Shown piece by piece: positions 9,338 to 18,121 of a DNA stretch of 45,941 bases (the first letter of the stretch is position 1; the number at the start of each line of letters is the position of its first letter). Origin of the DNA: Candidatus Heimdallarchaeum endolithica (GTDB lineage Archaea; Asgardarchaeota; Heimdallarchaeia; Heimdallarchaeales; Heimdallarchaeaceae); the NCBI GenBank assembly GCA_021513715.1, contig CP084167.1:3280843-3326783 (forward strand), read 5' to 3'. Below the pieces are notes generated by a model that was not told the origin of the DNA, searched no databases, and saw nothing but the letters and a program-made list of their open reading frames with translations. The position numbers and the translations under genes were made by a program.

Positions 9338-10144
9338 TTATGCACCTCCAAGTTTTATACCGTCTTCTTTCATCTTCTCAAGAAGCTTATTTACCATTTC
9401 CTCAGGTTCGCCTTCTGAAATAATGAAGCTTTCTTTCTCAATAACAATATTCTCTAGTGAAACAACCTTTAGATCAGAACTATCTTTTCCTATATCACTA
9501 GCTGAAAGACCTAGATCTTCAAGTGTCCATGTTGGAATTTGAGCTCTTTTCGACATCATAATCCCTCGCATTGAGGTATAACGAGGAATAAAATATTCAG
9601 AGTCAGAAATGCTGAACAAAGATTGGCCTAAAGGAACTTGAACAATTTCTTTTCCTCCTTCTAGCACTCTAGAAACAATAAAGGCATTATCCTTCTTTTC
9701 AAGTTTTTCAACGTAAAGAACAGAAGGAATGTCTAAAAGCTCTGCAAGCATAGGTGCTTCAGCGTAGGAAGAAGTAGGCATTACTTGTCCACCAATCATG
9801 ACTAAATCATATTCCCCAATTTTCTCAAGGATTTTCTGATAAACTTTAGCCATAGTAAAAGGGTCATGACTAAAAATCTCTTTAGAATTGACAACAATTC
9901 CAGAGTTACAACCCATGGCTATTGCTTCTCTAACTGCTTTCTCAGGCTTCATATCTCCAACACAAACGGCTGTTACAGTTGCACTATCACTATCTTTGAA
10001 TTTCAAAGCTCCTTCAATAGCGTTCTTGTCAATAGGATTGATAATTAGATCATCAACATTGATTTTTGATTCATCAAAATAGTCTATTCCCTCAAGATTG
10101 ACCTGAGGATCAAGAATTTGACGTATAAACACAACGATATTCAT
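9338..10144 (-). CDS. etfB: Electron transfer flavoprotein, beta subunit
   Basis: A 268-residue partner of EtfA. It begins with the typical MNIVVFIRQILDP strand, has the GA..A.....A nucleotide-binding helix region (AVREAIAMGCNSG) and the conserved VPLGQSLF and R-T-MRGIM segment near residues 190-200, then the long C-terminal arm that wraps around the alpha subunit. The frame could start at a TTG at 10153, but the ATG at 10144 gives the normal family N-terminus. It is the first gene of the etfBA pair, with its stop 1 nt before the etfA start codon. I cannot tell from sequence whether this ETF is a simple or an electron-bifurcating type. Confidence 0.92.
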   Translation of the reverse strand: MNIVVFIRQILDPQVNLEGIDYFDESKINVDDLIINPIDKNAIEGALKFKDSDSATVTAVCVGDMKPEKAVREAIAMGCNSGIVVNSKEIFSHDPFTMAKVYQKILEKIGEYDLVMIGGQVMPTSSYAEAPMLAELLDIPSVLYVEKLEKKDNAFIVSRVLEGGKEIVQVPLGQSLFSISDSEYFIPRYTSMRGIMMSKRAQIPTWTLEDLGLSASDIGKDSSDLKVVSLENIVIEKESFIISEGEPEEMVNKLLEKMKEDGIKLGGA

Positions 10145-10341
10145 ATTAATCAAAAAATGAACAAATAAGAATTACAAAAATCTTTCTCTCTGTTATTTTC
10201 AACAATGAGAAAAAAAAAAGACATCTCTGGGCTGAAGAATCCCTTTTATAATAATTTAACAGTTGGCAATAAATATTTCATATTATTAAAATCATTTTTT
10301 CTCCTTTCTTTCAGTATTCTGTTAGAGATATTTAGTAAATC

Positions 10342-10351
10342 TTTTTAAATA
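10342..10351 (+). promoter_or_regulatory. TATA-like box of the M42 peptidase gene
   Basis: TTTTTAAATA is centred about 29 nt upstream of the ATG at 10376. In archaea transcription starts about 25 nt after the TATA box, so the mRNA would be leaderless or nearly so, which agrees with the absence of a Shine-Dalgarno before this gene. Confidence 0.45.
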
Positions 10352-10375
10352 GAAAGAATAGTTTTCTCAGATTTT

Positions 10376-11431
10376 ATGAACATTGATAGAAATGAAATAA
10401 TAAAGATGCAAGAGAAATTAAGCAATCTTATTGGTTGCCCAGGGTATGAAGAAGAAGTTGCAGAGTTTATATTATCACAATTAAATGATTACGTAGATCG
10501 AGCTTGGATTGACCCTCTTGGTAACGTATTAGCTATAAAGAAAGGAACAGTAGAAAATGGTATGAAAATTCTTTTAGATGCTCATATGGATGAAGTAGGA
10601 TTTATGATTTCACATATTGAAGAAAAAGGATTTTTAAGAATAACTCCACTTGGTGGAATAGATAAAAGAGTGATGCTTGGCACTCTACTTCAATTTCAGA
10701 CAGATAACAATGAAAAAATAATTGGAATAGTAGGTTCTCATCCTCCTCACATTACAAAAAGTGAAGAAAGAGAAAGCGTTCCTGAAATATCAGAAATGTT
10801 TGTTGACATTGGTTGTCAATCGAGAGAAGAAGTATTGGCAAAAGGGTTACATGTAGGGAGTGTTGGAACTTTCTATACAAAATTTGAACAATTAGATGAT
10901 GAAACTGTAATAGGTAAAGCTTTTGATGATAGAACAGCTTGTAATGTTTTATTACAAGTTTTAAAAGCTCTTAAAGATGTTGAGCATTCCCATACCATTT
11001 TAGCTGTTTTTGCAGTGCAAGAAGAAGTAGGAGGAAGGGGAGCAACAGTTGGAGCTTTTGAACTTCAACCTACAATAGCTTTAGCTTTAGAAAATACCAT
11101 CGCAAGTGACGTGGTAGGCGTGCCACCTAACAAGGTAGTTACAAGTATTGGAAATGGACCTGCTGTAACAGCGGCTGATAGATCACTTATAACACCAAAA
11201 AAGGTACTAAATCGTATTAATCAGGCTGCAGAAAAAGATAACATAAAAACTCAGTATAAAATGCCCATTTTTGGAGGGTCAGATGGAGGAAGAATAGCTA
11301 TCACTCGTTCTGGAGTACCTACAGGTGTAGTTAGCGTTCCCTGTCGATATATTCACGGGCCTGTTGCCATATTAAAAATAAAAGATATAGCAGAAACTAT
11401 AAAACTAGTTTACAACTTTTGCATAATTTAA
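10376..11431 (+). CDS. M42-family metallo-aminopeptidase (FrvX/TET-like)
   Basis: A 351-residue cytoplasmic di-metal aminopeptidase of the M42 family, whose members often assemble into tetrahedral dodecamers that trim short peptides from the proteasome or Lon. Expected metal ligands and catalytic residues are all present: H70 and D72 in DAHMDEVG, D184 in FDDRTACN, E216/E217 in VQEEVGGRGA, D240-region acid in ALENTIASD, and H327 in YIHGPV; GGSDGGRI supports the active site. Length and order match the family. Specificity (acidic, hydrophobic or broad) cannot be decided. It is transcribed alone, divergent from etfBA. It is not endoglucanase CelM, a name sometimes carried by these proteins. Confidence 0.9.
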   Translation: MNIDRNEIIKMQEKLSNLIGCPGYEEEVAEFILSQLNDYVDRAWIDPLGNVLAIKKGTVENGMKILLDAHMDEVGFMISHIEEKGFLRITPLGGIDKRVMLGTLLQFQTDNNEKIIGIVGSHPPHITKSEERESVPEISEMFVDIGCQSREEVLAKGLHVGSVGTFYTKFEQLDDETVIGKAFDDRTACNVLLQVLKALKDVEHSHTILAVFAVQEEVGGRGATVGAFELQPTIALALENTIASDVVGVPPNKVVTSIGNGPAVTAADRSLITPKKVLNRINQAAEKDNIKTQYKMPIFGGSDGGRIAITRSGVPTGVVSVPCRYIHGPVAILKIKDIAETIKLVYNFCII

Positions 11432-11461
11432 AAAAAGTAAAAATTTCTTTTTCTTTTTTCC

Positions 11462-12040
11462 TTATTTATACAATTCTAAATATTCATCAATCAGGATATC
11501 CATTAGAATTATGTCATAGTATTTGCCTTCATAAAAGCGAGCCTTTCTCCTTCTACCAATGTGTTTGAAACCTAATTTCTCATAAACATGGACAGCTCGT
11601 TGATTAAATTCAAAAACCTCGAGTTCTATTCTGTTTAAGTTGAGAATAAGAAAACCAAATTTCAAGATACATCTTGTAGCATCGGAGCCATATCCTTTGT
11701 TATGATTAGCAGGATTGTGAATAGCTATTCCAAAAACACAAGTCCTATTTATCCAATCAACATTCATTAAAGAAACGCTACCAAGAAATTCATTTTTTTC
11801 CTTCTCGACAATAGCAAAAGTGAATGATAAACGACGATTAGCATCACGATAGATGCTTTGAATCCACTCTTCCTCTTGTGTTGAACTGTGTGGAATAGGA
11901 TGACCAAGGTATTGCCTTGTTTCATAAGTATTCCAATGTTTCATTATATCTTTAAGATCTGATTTTTCAACAGGTCTAAGTAAAACTTTTTCACCAATAA
12001 ATGGAGAACCAAAGTCTTTTGAAATTGACATAATAATCAT
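11462..12040 (-). CDS. GNAT acetyltransferase, RimJ/RimL-like
   Basis: A 192-residue (or 189 from a second ATG) acetyl-CoA-dependent N-acetyltransferase. The N-terminal beta strand VLLRPVEKSDL is typical of the RimJ/RimL/SpeG subgroup. The acetyl-CoA pyrophosphate loop is in HNKGYGSDAT, matching the Q/R-x-x-G-x-G/A motif. The segment LNRIELEVFEFNQRAVHVYEKLGF is the conserved motif B region, where Asn and Tyr contact the cofactor and product. Relatives acetylate ribosomal protein N-termini, polyamines or antibiotics; the substrate here is unknown. It converges with the M42 peptidase gene, 30 nt away. Confidence 0.85.
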   Translation of the reverse strand: MIIMSISKDFGSPFIGEKVLLRPVEKSDLKDIMKHWNTYETRQYLGHPIPHSSTQEEEWIQSIYRDANRRLSFTFAIVEKEKNEFLGSVSLMNVDWINRTCVFGIAIHNPANHNKGYGSDATRCILKFGFLILNLNRIELEVFEFNQRAVHVYEKLGFKHIGRRRKARFYEGKYYDIILMDILIDEYLELYK

Positions 12041-12123
12041 AAATTGTTCAAAGTTTAAAAATTTGTCTAATCAAACCTTGTTTCTATAATATTCAGTTCA
12101 AAAAAAGAAAAAAAGAAAGAAGG

Positions 12124-12921
12124 TTATTTGATATGAGCTGGTCTATATCCTGCATGTGCTAGAATACTTGTTGCTTTACCAATGTTGTAATAGTAGTCAG
12201 GTAAGAATGTGTCGTGATAGGATGAATATGCAAACAAATGTGAACTTGGGTGAATTTCAAATTCAATGTGATTTCCTATAACATCAATAATTAAATCTAA
12301 ATCAGTAAGATACATTAGTGCTTTCCGTACAGCTTTATCTTGTATTTTTTCACAATTGAATATGTAGTGAAAAGTGTATAAATCTTGTCTATTTTCTTCT
12401 GTCTCTCTAATATACCAAAGAAATGTTGGTATGTATAGTTCATCGTATAATAGGAATTCAATTTCGTGGAAAATAGGCAAAAGTTCATTGTCTGATGCTT
12501 CATTATTGTATAAACTCCAGAGTTCTTCAATTAACGAACTAAATTCTTCGTTGTTAGTATAAAGTAAGTCTTTAAGGAATAAAAGTGTTTCAAGAATACT
12601 ATCCCAGGTATCCGAATATGAGCCAACTAGACCGATGTACAAAACTGCTTCGTAATCTCCTGCAAATATCCTAGTTGCAACAGTGTAAAAGTCTTGAACA
12701 ACAAGATTCAATCTAATTCCGCACTTAGCTGCATCTCTTTCAATTTGGTCAAAAGCAAGGTACAAGTCCCTTCCAGTATAATAAGAATCAGCGATTAGTA
12801 CTTCTATTTCTGGAGGAAGAGGCCTTCTAGCCGCACTAGTTGTAGAGGATATAAACACTAAAATCAATAATAATCCACATATTTTAGCTATTTGCTTTTT
12901 CGTGTGAATCGTATATATCAA
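12124..12921 (-). CDS. Short exported protein resembling a solute-binding protein
   Basis: A 265-residue exported protein. The start is TTG, followed by basic residues, a hydrophobic segment ICGLLLILVFISS and a probable cleavage site near SAA. Parts resemble family-5 (oligopeptide) substrate-binding proteins: AVRKALMYLTDLDLIIDVI matches their VR-A-YAIDR helix, and IGKATSILAHAGYRP matches A-LL-EAGY. Those proteins are normally 500-600 residues, so this is a shortened version or a C-lobe derivative. No permease or ATPase of the oligopeptide type is nearby. It could bind a peptide or be a decayed gene, but the frame is intact. Similarity is by eye only. Confidence 0.55.
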   Translation of the reverse strand: MIYTIHTKKQIAKICGLLLILVFISSTTSAARRPLPPEIEVLIADSYYTGRDLYLAFDQIERDAAKCGIRLNLVVQDFYTVATRIFAGDYEAVLYIGLVGSYSDTWDSILETLLFLKDLLYTNNEEFSSLIEELWSLYNNEASDNELLPIFHEIEFLLYDELYIPTFLWYIRETEENRQDLYTFHYIFNCEKIQDKAVRKALMYLTDLDLIIDVIGNHIEFEIHPSSHLFAYSSYHDTFLPDYYYNIGKATSILAHAGYRPAHIK

Positions 12922-13063
12922 GTTTATATACTATTTAAATATTGTTGAGGTTAAAACGCTGTTATTCAGTAAAATATATATAGATTTTTGAGATAAACAT
13001 ATTTTCTGAAAATAATTTTTTTGATTAAGGAAAAAAGATAGTACAAAACTAAATTTATGTCGA

Positions 13064-13561
13064 CTAGCTTTTTTCTTTTTCGAAATTGCTGATTATTTTT
13101 TCCAATACTTGTTCTATCTCTATTTTTGATTTAAGAGAAAGGAAATAATAATCAATATTGAATTTGTTTGCAATACTTGCCACTTCTTCTTCACTTATTT
13201 CATGGAAAGCTTCTAAGTCCTTTTTTGATCCAATAAAAATAATATTCGGTATAAATTTAAGAGCTTCTGCTACTTCTTTTATCCACTTGTGAACATCTAT
13301 AAATGAACTCCTTCTAGTGAGATCAAAAACAACAAAAATCACATTGCTACCAATATAGTATGACTTTCTTATTTCAGTAAATCTTTGTTGAGCAGGTAAA
13401 TCCCAAAGAGTTAAGTTATATTTTTCACCTTTTATTTCTATAGAATAAGAAGCGATGTTCTGACCATATTCTTCTTTCCTTACTTCAGTTGTTAGAGTTC
13501 TTAGTAACTCTGTTTTTCCTACTCCTGCCTCACCGACGATACAAATCTTAAGATTATGCAT
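13064..13561 (-). CDS. Ras/Rab-like small GTPase
   Basis: A 165-residue Ras-superfamily GTPase of the kind abundant in Asgard archaea. G1 is GEAGVGKTE (P-loop near residues 10-17); G3 is WDLPAQQRF in place of the canonical WDTAGQERF, keeping the Asp and the catalytic-position Gln; G4 is GSKKD rather than NKxD; and G5 is a weak SLKSK. The switch-I stretch before G3 has no clear conserved Thr. There is no C-terminal cysteine for prenylation and no membrane segment, so it is probably cytoplasmic or recruited by a partner. Divergent G-motifs suggest altered nucleotide affinity or hydrolysis. It is monocistronic; no GAP or exchange factor is obvious beside it. Confidence 0.88.
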   Translation of the reverse strand: MHNLKICIVGEAGVGKTELLRTLTTEVRKEEYGQNIASYSIEIKGEKYNLTLWDLPAQQRFTEIRKSYYIGSNVIFVVFDLTRRSSFIDVHKWIKEVAEALKFIPNIIFIGSKKDLEAFHEISEEEVASIANKFNIDYYFLSLKSKIEIEQVLEKIISNFEKEKS

Positions 13562-13643
13562 TAATAGATACTTCTTTTTACTACAAAAAAAAGCTTTTGT
13601 ATCAATTTGTCACCTTGTTTAAATTTTCAAATATGGTTATTTG

Positions 13644-14282
13644 TTATTTTTTTATTCCTTGAAAAAGGATTGTGAGTATTTCTCTTATGTTCTCTTCAAT
13701 CTCATTGTTTTCAATTTTAAATCCTTTTTCTAAATATCCTGTTGCTCCTAAAGCTGGTCTAGAAGAAGATATGAAAAGAAAAGCTAGAGTTTTAGCTCTT
13801 ACATCTTGTCTTATTTTTCCTTTTTCTTGACATATTCTAAAAAACTCTGTAAGTTTCTCTAGGGCAATTGTAGATTGGGCAAGTTCTTCGAATATAGGTC
13901 TTAATTCAGGATTGTGAAATTCTTTATACAATATAAGTAAAATTTTTCTAAATTTCAAGGCAAAATTCCAAAATTCAAGACTAACTTTATATAGAGTTTC
14001 ATAAGGATTTTCTGATAATTCATCAATTTTTTCTCCAAATTGTGTCCACATCTTGTTGGATAGTTCTATTCCTGTTTTAATTATAGTTTCAAAAATCTCT
14101 GTTTTATTTCTAAAATACTTGTAAACCAAAGCTTCTGAAACCCCTTCTTCTTCTGCTATATCTTTCATAGTTGTGTAGGCTACTCCTTTTTTAGAAAATA
14201 GTTCAATAGCTGTACGCAGAATTCTCTCTTTTCTTTCTTCTTTCTTAAGCCATTTATGCTCTTCCTTTTTGTTTTTACGCAT
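13644..14282 (-). CDS. TetR-family transcriptional regulator
   Basis: A 212-residue repressor-type regulator. The N-terminal helix-turn-helix is clear: RILRTAIELFSKKGVAYTTM, then AEEEGVSEALVYKYFRNKTE with the recognition helix ending in YKYF. The rest is the all-helical ligand-binding and dimerisation domain, whose ligand cannot be predicted. It is divergent from the large ABC export operon starting at 14385, with 102 bp between; the local inverted repeat and paired TATA boxes suggest it controls itself and the exporter. This resembles TetR regulators next to drug or lipid exporters. The first 15 residues are very basic and may add DNA contacts. Confidence 0.9.
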   Translation of the reverse strand: MRKNKKEEHKWLKKEERKERILRTAIELFSKKGVAYTTMKDIAEEEGVSEALVYKYFRNKTEIFETIIKTGIELSNKMWTQFGEKIDELSENPYETLYKVSLEFWNFALKFRKILLILYKEFHNPELRPIFEELAQSTIALEKLTEFFRICQEKGKIRQDVRAKTLAFLFISSSRPALGATGYLEKGFKIENNEIEENIREILTILFQGIKK

Positions 14283-14293
14283 TTAATCACAAA

Positions 14294-14307
14294 AGTGAGT
14301 ATTTACT
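14294..14307. promoter_or_regulatory. Candidate TetR operator in the divergent promoter
   Basis: AGTGAGTATTTACT is an imperfect palindrome (5 of 7 base pairs symmetric) 12 nt upstream of the tetR start codon. On the minus strand a TATA-like AATATATAAAA lies just upstream of it, so a repressor here would block tetR initiation. The exporter side has its own TATA-like GATATAAAT near 14330. Assignment is positional. Confidence 0.4.
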
Positions 14308-14384
14308 AACTTTTATATATTCTTTAATGGATATAAATTTAACTATAAATGAAATACAATTTTTGAATCAGTAAAAGAGGAATA

Positions 14385-17300
14385 ATGATGGATTACATTA
14401 ATAGCTTACTAACAAAGACGTTTAGGCGCAGAATAGGAAAAAATGTAGGAACAATGATAGGTATTGCTCTTTCTGTGAGTTTGATGCTAGGAGTACAAAT
14501 AACAATTACAAGTTTTTCAACTAAAGCTTTGGGCTTTTTTACTGAGGCTATTGGTGAAAATGATATTATTATTCAAAATTTTGGTTTTCCAATTGAAAAT
14601 TACCAGGAGATAATAGAAAAAATAGATAACTCTTCCATTCAGTATGCTGCAATAAATTGGAGAGTTTCTCAAGATGTAGCTGTTTATAACCTTGAGAAAG
14701 GTTATCTGGAAAAGGGAGTGAGTTTTGTTGGTGTAGAACTAGATGAGGATCCAATTTTTGGTAGATTTTATCACCCTGATGGTGAAATAGAATATACAAA
14801 AGAAGAGTTAGAACAAATTTTTTCAGATAACACAAGTGTTCTAGTTGGTAAATACTTGTTCGATGACATGGATTTAAGGATTAATCAAACTATTAAAATT
14901 AGAATTGGGGAACTACAAGGATTACAATTTAATTATAAAACTTATGACCTTAAAGTTGCAGGATATATTGCTGATAAAGAAAAGGGAAAAGAGAGTGGTG
15001 GGAGAGTTTTATGGACTTCTATAGATAATATACGTTCAATAATTGGTGTGGGCAATAATTCAGTCACTGAAATAAATATCTCTCTCAGTTCTAATCATGA
15101 TGAACAACCTGTATCAAAAGATTACGCTTGTGAAGTTGAAGCACAGTTAAAAGAAATACTAGATGTTGAAAACACAGGCTTACTAGTTATTGCTTTTAGA
15201 GCTTTAGTTTTAGACACAGCAGATAAAATAATTAAAGACGTGCTTATAGCCTTTAACTTGTTTGGTGCTCTAATAATCTTTTCTGGAGTACTATTATTAG
15301 TAAATATCCAGCTAATTCAAGTAGAAGATAGAATGCAACAATTAGGAGTATTAAGAGCTATAGGATCAAAGAGAAAAGAAATTATTAGACTGTTTCTTAT
15401 GGAATCAGCCATTTTAGGTTTTATAGGTTCACTCCTTGGTTTAGGTGGAGGATATGCAATGTCTATTTTCCTAGTTTGGAGAATAGGAATAACTTTCTTT
15501 AACACTACTGTTTTTCTCACTCCAATTGTCACAGGTTCTGCAGTGTTATACTCGTTCATTGTTGGTTTCACATTAGCTATTGGAGCAGGATTGTTACCAG
15601 CAATAAGGGCAAGTAGAGTTGATCCGATAGAGGTGATCAGAGGAATTAAAAAAGTGAAAGAGAGGAGAATGGGAACGGGCATTTTAGTTCTCGGGATTTC
15701 TTTGATTTTAATTGGAGTAAGCACTTTTGCTACTCAACTAGCTGTTGGTGATAGTTTCTTTTCTATTCAAGGTTGGAATACTGCAAATGAGCAATGGACT
15801 TTTATGGGCGCAGTAGGCGGAATATTGTTGGGTTTAAGTGTCTTGACAGCTTTTCTTGTTTCAAGGAAAGTAATGGGGAACTCTATAGGTTTTTCTCTTA
15901 TCACAATTGCTATCTCAATGTTACTATTCGCTCTACCTCAGCTAAAAGATGTAGCTGATAATAATAAGATCCTTATAACTTGTGTTGTATTATTAGCTTT
16001 AGGAACAATTATCTTAGTTGGAGTAAATCTCAAATTTGTTACAGACCTAGTAACAACAATTTTATACAAGACAAAAATAAAGAAAGGAGTTTCATTAATT
16101 TCAGCTAAATATATGACCTCAAAAACTATGAGAAGCACATTGACTTTTGGAATATTTACATTAGTGTTGACAATGAACATTTTTGCTTCAATATATCAAG
16201 CTACTTTTTCGTATAACACTTTAGAGTCAGTAGAATTTCTAAGTGGAGGTGCTTCAATATATGTGGAGTTAGATACTCCTATTCAAAATGATTCGTTAGT
16301 GGATGTGGAAAGAGATTTACCTAAAGTAGATCCTTCAATAGAATACGTAAAAGGAATAAACACAACAATTTCACTCTTACAAGCAGATCCTTCAGCTAAA
16401 TTGTCAATTCCCTCAGAAATATTTGCAGCTTATATACAGTTGATATATAATGACACATTCAAGAACGGTTCAAAATATGTTTTCGACTTTATGATTGAAC
16501 AAAGCATTGGAAAATTCAATGAAGAATACAAACCTGCAGCTTCAGAAGAGTATCAACGTAGATACAGCCACAAGATTTGGGACTTATTCTACAATAGAAC
16601 GAGATTTAATAGAGATGGAGAAAAGGATCCTAATGGGTTACCAGCAGTTATTTCTACAAATCCTATTCTTAAACCTGGAGACGTTTTCAATATTACTGGT
16701 CTTTTCAAGCCTCCAATTGAAGTAATTGTTTTGGCAAATATTAGACAATATCCTTTCTCTATTAATTCAGGTTTTCCAATTTTGCTTGTTACTCCTGACC
16801 TTTTACCATTTTTGAGTTATAATTTTGCTATATTGCCTAAATACACTAATTTTCTAGTGAAAACAAGCGAAAACTTTAGAAATGGTAGAAATTCTGAGAT
16901 TGCAAATAAAATTGAAACATTCTTTAATGGAAATGAGTCGATATTAATAAAAAATAATGATTTTGTGGCAGCTTCTGCATATAATGTTTGGGAAGAGATG
17001 TTAGAACAAGTAGATTTTCAAGTTAGAACTTTTGATTTTATGCAAATATTTGTAAGCTTTGGACTAGTTGTTGGAGCTATAGGAATGATAATTATCGCTA
17101 TCCGCAACGTCTCTGAACGAAAAAGAGAGATAGGAATGATGAGAGCAATAGGTTATAAGAAATCGCAAATAATTCTTTCAATCTCTCTAGAACTCTTTAT
17201 TTTAGCAGGATTAGGGTTATTTATAGGATTAATCAACAGTATTGTTCTAGGAGCTACTTTTGCCCGATTATATGATTGGTATCTTATAATCCCAATAGGA

Positions 17301-17414
17301 AGAGTGTTACTTTATACAGCTGTGATGATTGGAATTGCTTTTCTTGCTTCAATTATTCCAGGTATAAGATCTAGTAGAATTACTCCTGCTGAAGCTTTAA
17401 GGTATGTGGGGTGA
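14385..17414 (+). CDS. Giant FtsX/MacB-type ABC transporter permease
   Basis: A 1009-residue inner-membrane permease of the FtsX/LolE/MacB type, which uses ATP to move or extract substrates at the outer face of the membrane rather than through a channel. The first membrane helix (IGIALSVSLMLGVQI) is followed by an extracytoplasmic domain of about 230 residues, three helices of a first FtsX domain near 290-420, a central group of extra helices (about 430-600), a second ectodomain (620-880), and a second FtsX domain at the C-terminus with ERKREIGMMRAIGYKK and the closing RITPAEALRYVG. A GAGG motif precedes the ATG. Its stop is 5 nt before the ATPase gene, so they form one operon. The substrate (lipid, lipoprotein or peptide) is unknown. 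Confidence 0.9.
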   Translation: MMDYINSLLTKTFRRRIGKNVGTMIGIALSVSLMLGVQITITSFSTKALGFFTEAIGENDIIIQNFGFPIENYQEIIEKIDNSSIQYAAINWRVSQDVAVYNLEKGYLEKGVSFVGVELDEDPIFGRFYHPDGEIEYTKEELEQIFSDNTSVLVGKYLFDDMDLRINQTIKIRIGELQGLQFNYKTYDLKVAGYIADKEKGKESGGRVLWTSIDNIRSIIGVGNNSVTEINISLSSNHDEQPVSKDYACEVEAQLKEILDVENTGLLVIAFRALVLDTADKIIKDVLIAFNLFGALIIFSGVLLLVNIQLIQVEDRMQQLGVLRAIGSKRKEIIRLFLMESAILGFIGSLLGLGGGYAMSIFLVWRIGITFFNTTVFLTPIVTGSAVLYSFIVGFTLAIGAGLLPAIRASRVDPIEVIRGIKKVKERRMGTGILVLGISLILIGVSTFATQLAVGDSFFSIQGWNTANEQWTFMGAVGGILLGLSVLTAFLVSRKVMGNSIGFSLITIAISMLLFALPQLKDVADNNKILITCVVLLALGTIILVGVNLKFVTDLVTTILYKTKIKKGVSLISAKYMTSKTMRSTLTFGIFTLVLTMNIFASIYQATFSYNTLESVEFLSGGASIYVELDTPIQNDSLVDVERDLPKVDPSIEYVKGINTTISLLQADPSAKLSIPSEIFAAYIQLIYNDTFKNGSKYVFDFMIEQSIGKFNEEYKPAASEEYQRRYSHKIWDLFYNRTRFNRDGEKDPNGLPAVISTNPILKPGDVFNITGLFKPPIEVIVLANIRQYPFSINSGFPILLVTPDLLPFLSYNFAILPKYTNFLVKTSENFRNGRNSEIANKIETFFNGNESILIKNNDFVAASAYNVWEEMLEQVDFQVRTFDFMQIFVSFGLVVGAIGMIIIAIRNVSERKREIGMMRAIGYKKSQIILSISLELFILAGLGLFIGLINSIVLGATFARLYDWYLIIPIGRVLLYTAVMIGIAFLASIIPGIRSSRITPAEALRYVG

Positions 17415-17419
17415 TGTGA

Positions 17420-18121
17420 ATGGGTGATGAAATAATATTAAAAACTGAAAATCTGGGCAAAATTTATGCTGAGGGGACACCTATGGAAGTTCATGCTCTT
17501 CGAGGAATCAATATAGAAATAAAACGCGGAGAAATGGTTGCTATTATGGGTCCTTCAGGATGTGGAAAAACTACCCTGTTAAACCTTATTGGAGGAATAG
17601 ATAAACCCACATATGGAAAAATTATAATTGAAGGGAAAGATATTTCGACACTTACAGATGAAGAAATGACAGAATTTAGACTATTTAATATAGGGTATAT
17701 TTTTCAGCTGTTTAACCTCTTCGATTTCTTAACAGCTTTAGAAAATACAGTTTTACCTTTATTGTTAACTAATACTAGTAGGTTTGAAGCTGAAGAAGAA
17801 GCAAAAATGATGTTAAGACAAATGGGTTTAGGGGATAAACTTAACCATCTTCCTTCTGAACTTAGTGGGGGAGAACAGCAGAGAGTAGCAGTATCAAGAG
17901 CATTACTCATGAATCCTGCAATTATTTTAGGAGATGAGCCTACTGGGGATCTCGATGAAATGACTTCAAAAGATATCATGGACCTCTTTAGAAGTATAAA
18001 TGAAAATTTCAAGCAAACTTTCATAGTGGTTACACATAGTAAATACATTGCTGAATTCTGTGATAGAACTATTCGTATAATAGATGGTCAAATTGTAGAT
18101 GACGGGTATGGTGGGAAATAA
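17420..18121 (+). CDS. ABC transporter ATPase, LolD/MacB type
   Basis: A 233-residue ATPase that powers the adjacent FtsX-type permease. Walker A is GPSGCGKTT (residues about 44-52), the Q-loop is in FQLFNLFDF, the signature is LSGGEQQR, Walker B is IILGDEPTGDLD, and the switch His is in VTHSKYIAEFCD. The EPTGDLDE form is usual for the LolD/MacB/FtsE branch. Its stop codon overlaps the start of the next gene by one base (TAATG), so two ATPases are translated in tandem from one operon and could form a heterodimer on the single permease. Confidence 0.95.
   Translation: MGDEIILKTENLGKIYAEGTPMEVHALRGINIEIKRGEMVAIMGPSGCGKTTLLNLIGGIDKPTYGKIIIEGKDISTLTDEEMTEFRLFNIGYIFQLFNLFDFLTALENTVLPLLLTNTSRFEAEEEAKMMLRQMGLGDKLNHLPSELSGGEQQRVAVSRALLMNPAIILGDEPTGDLDEMTSKDIMDLFRSINENFKQTFIVVTHSKYIAEFCDRTIRIIDGQIVDDGYGGK

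Noticed and set aside
15317..16180. Minus-strand open frames inside the giant permease gene
   Set aside because: Antisense to membrane helices, which often leave the other strand open; no independent support.
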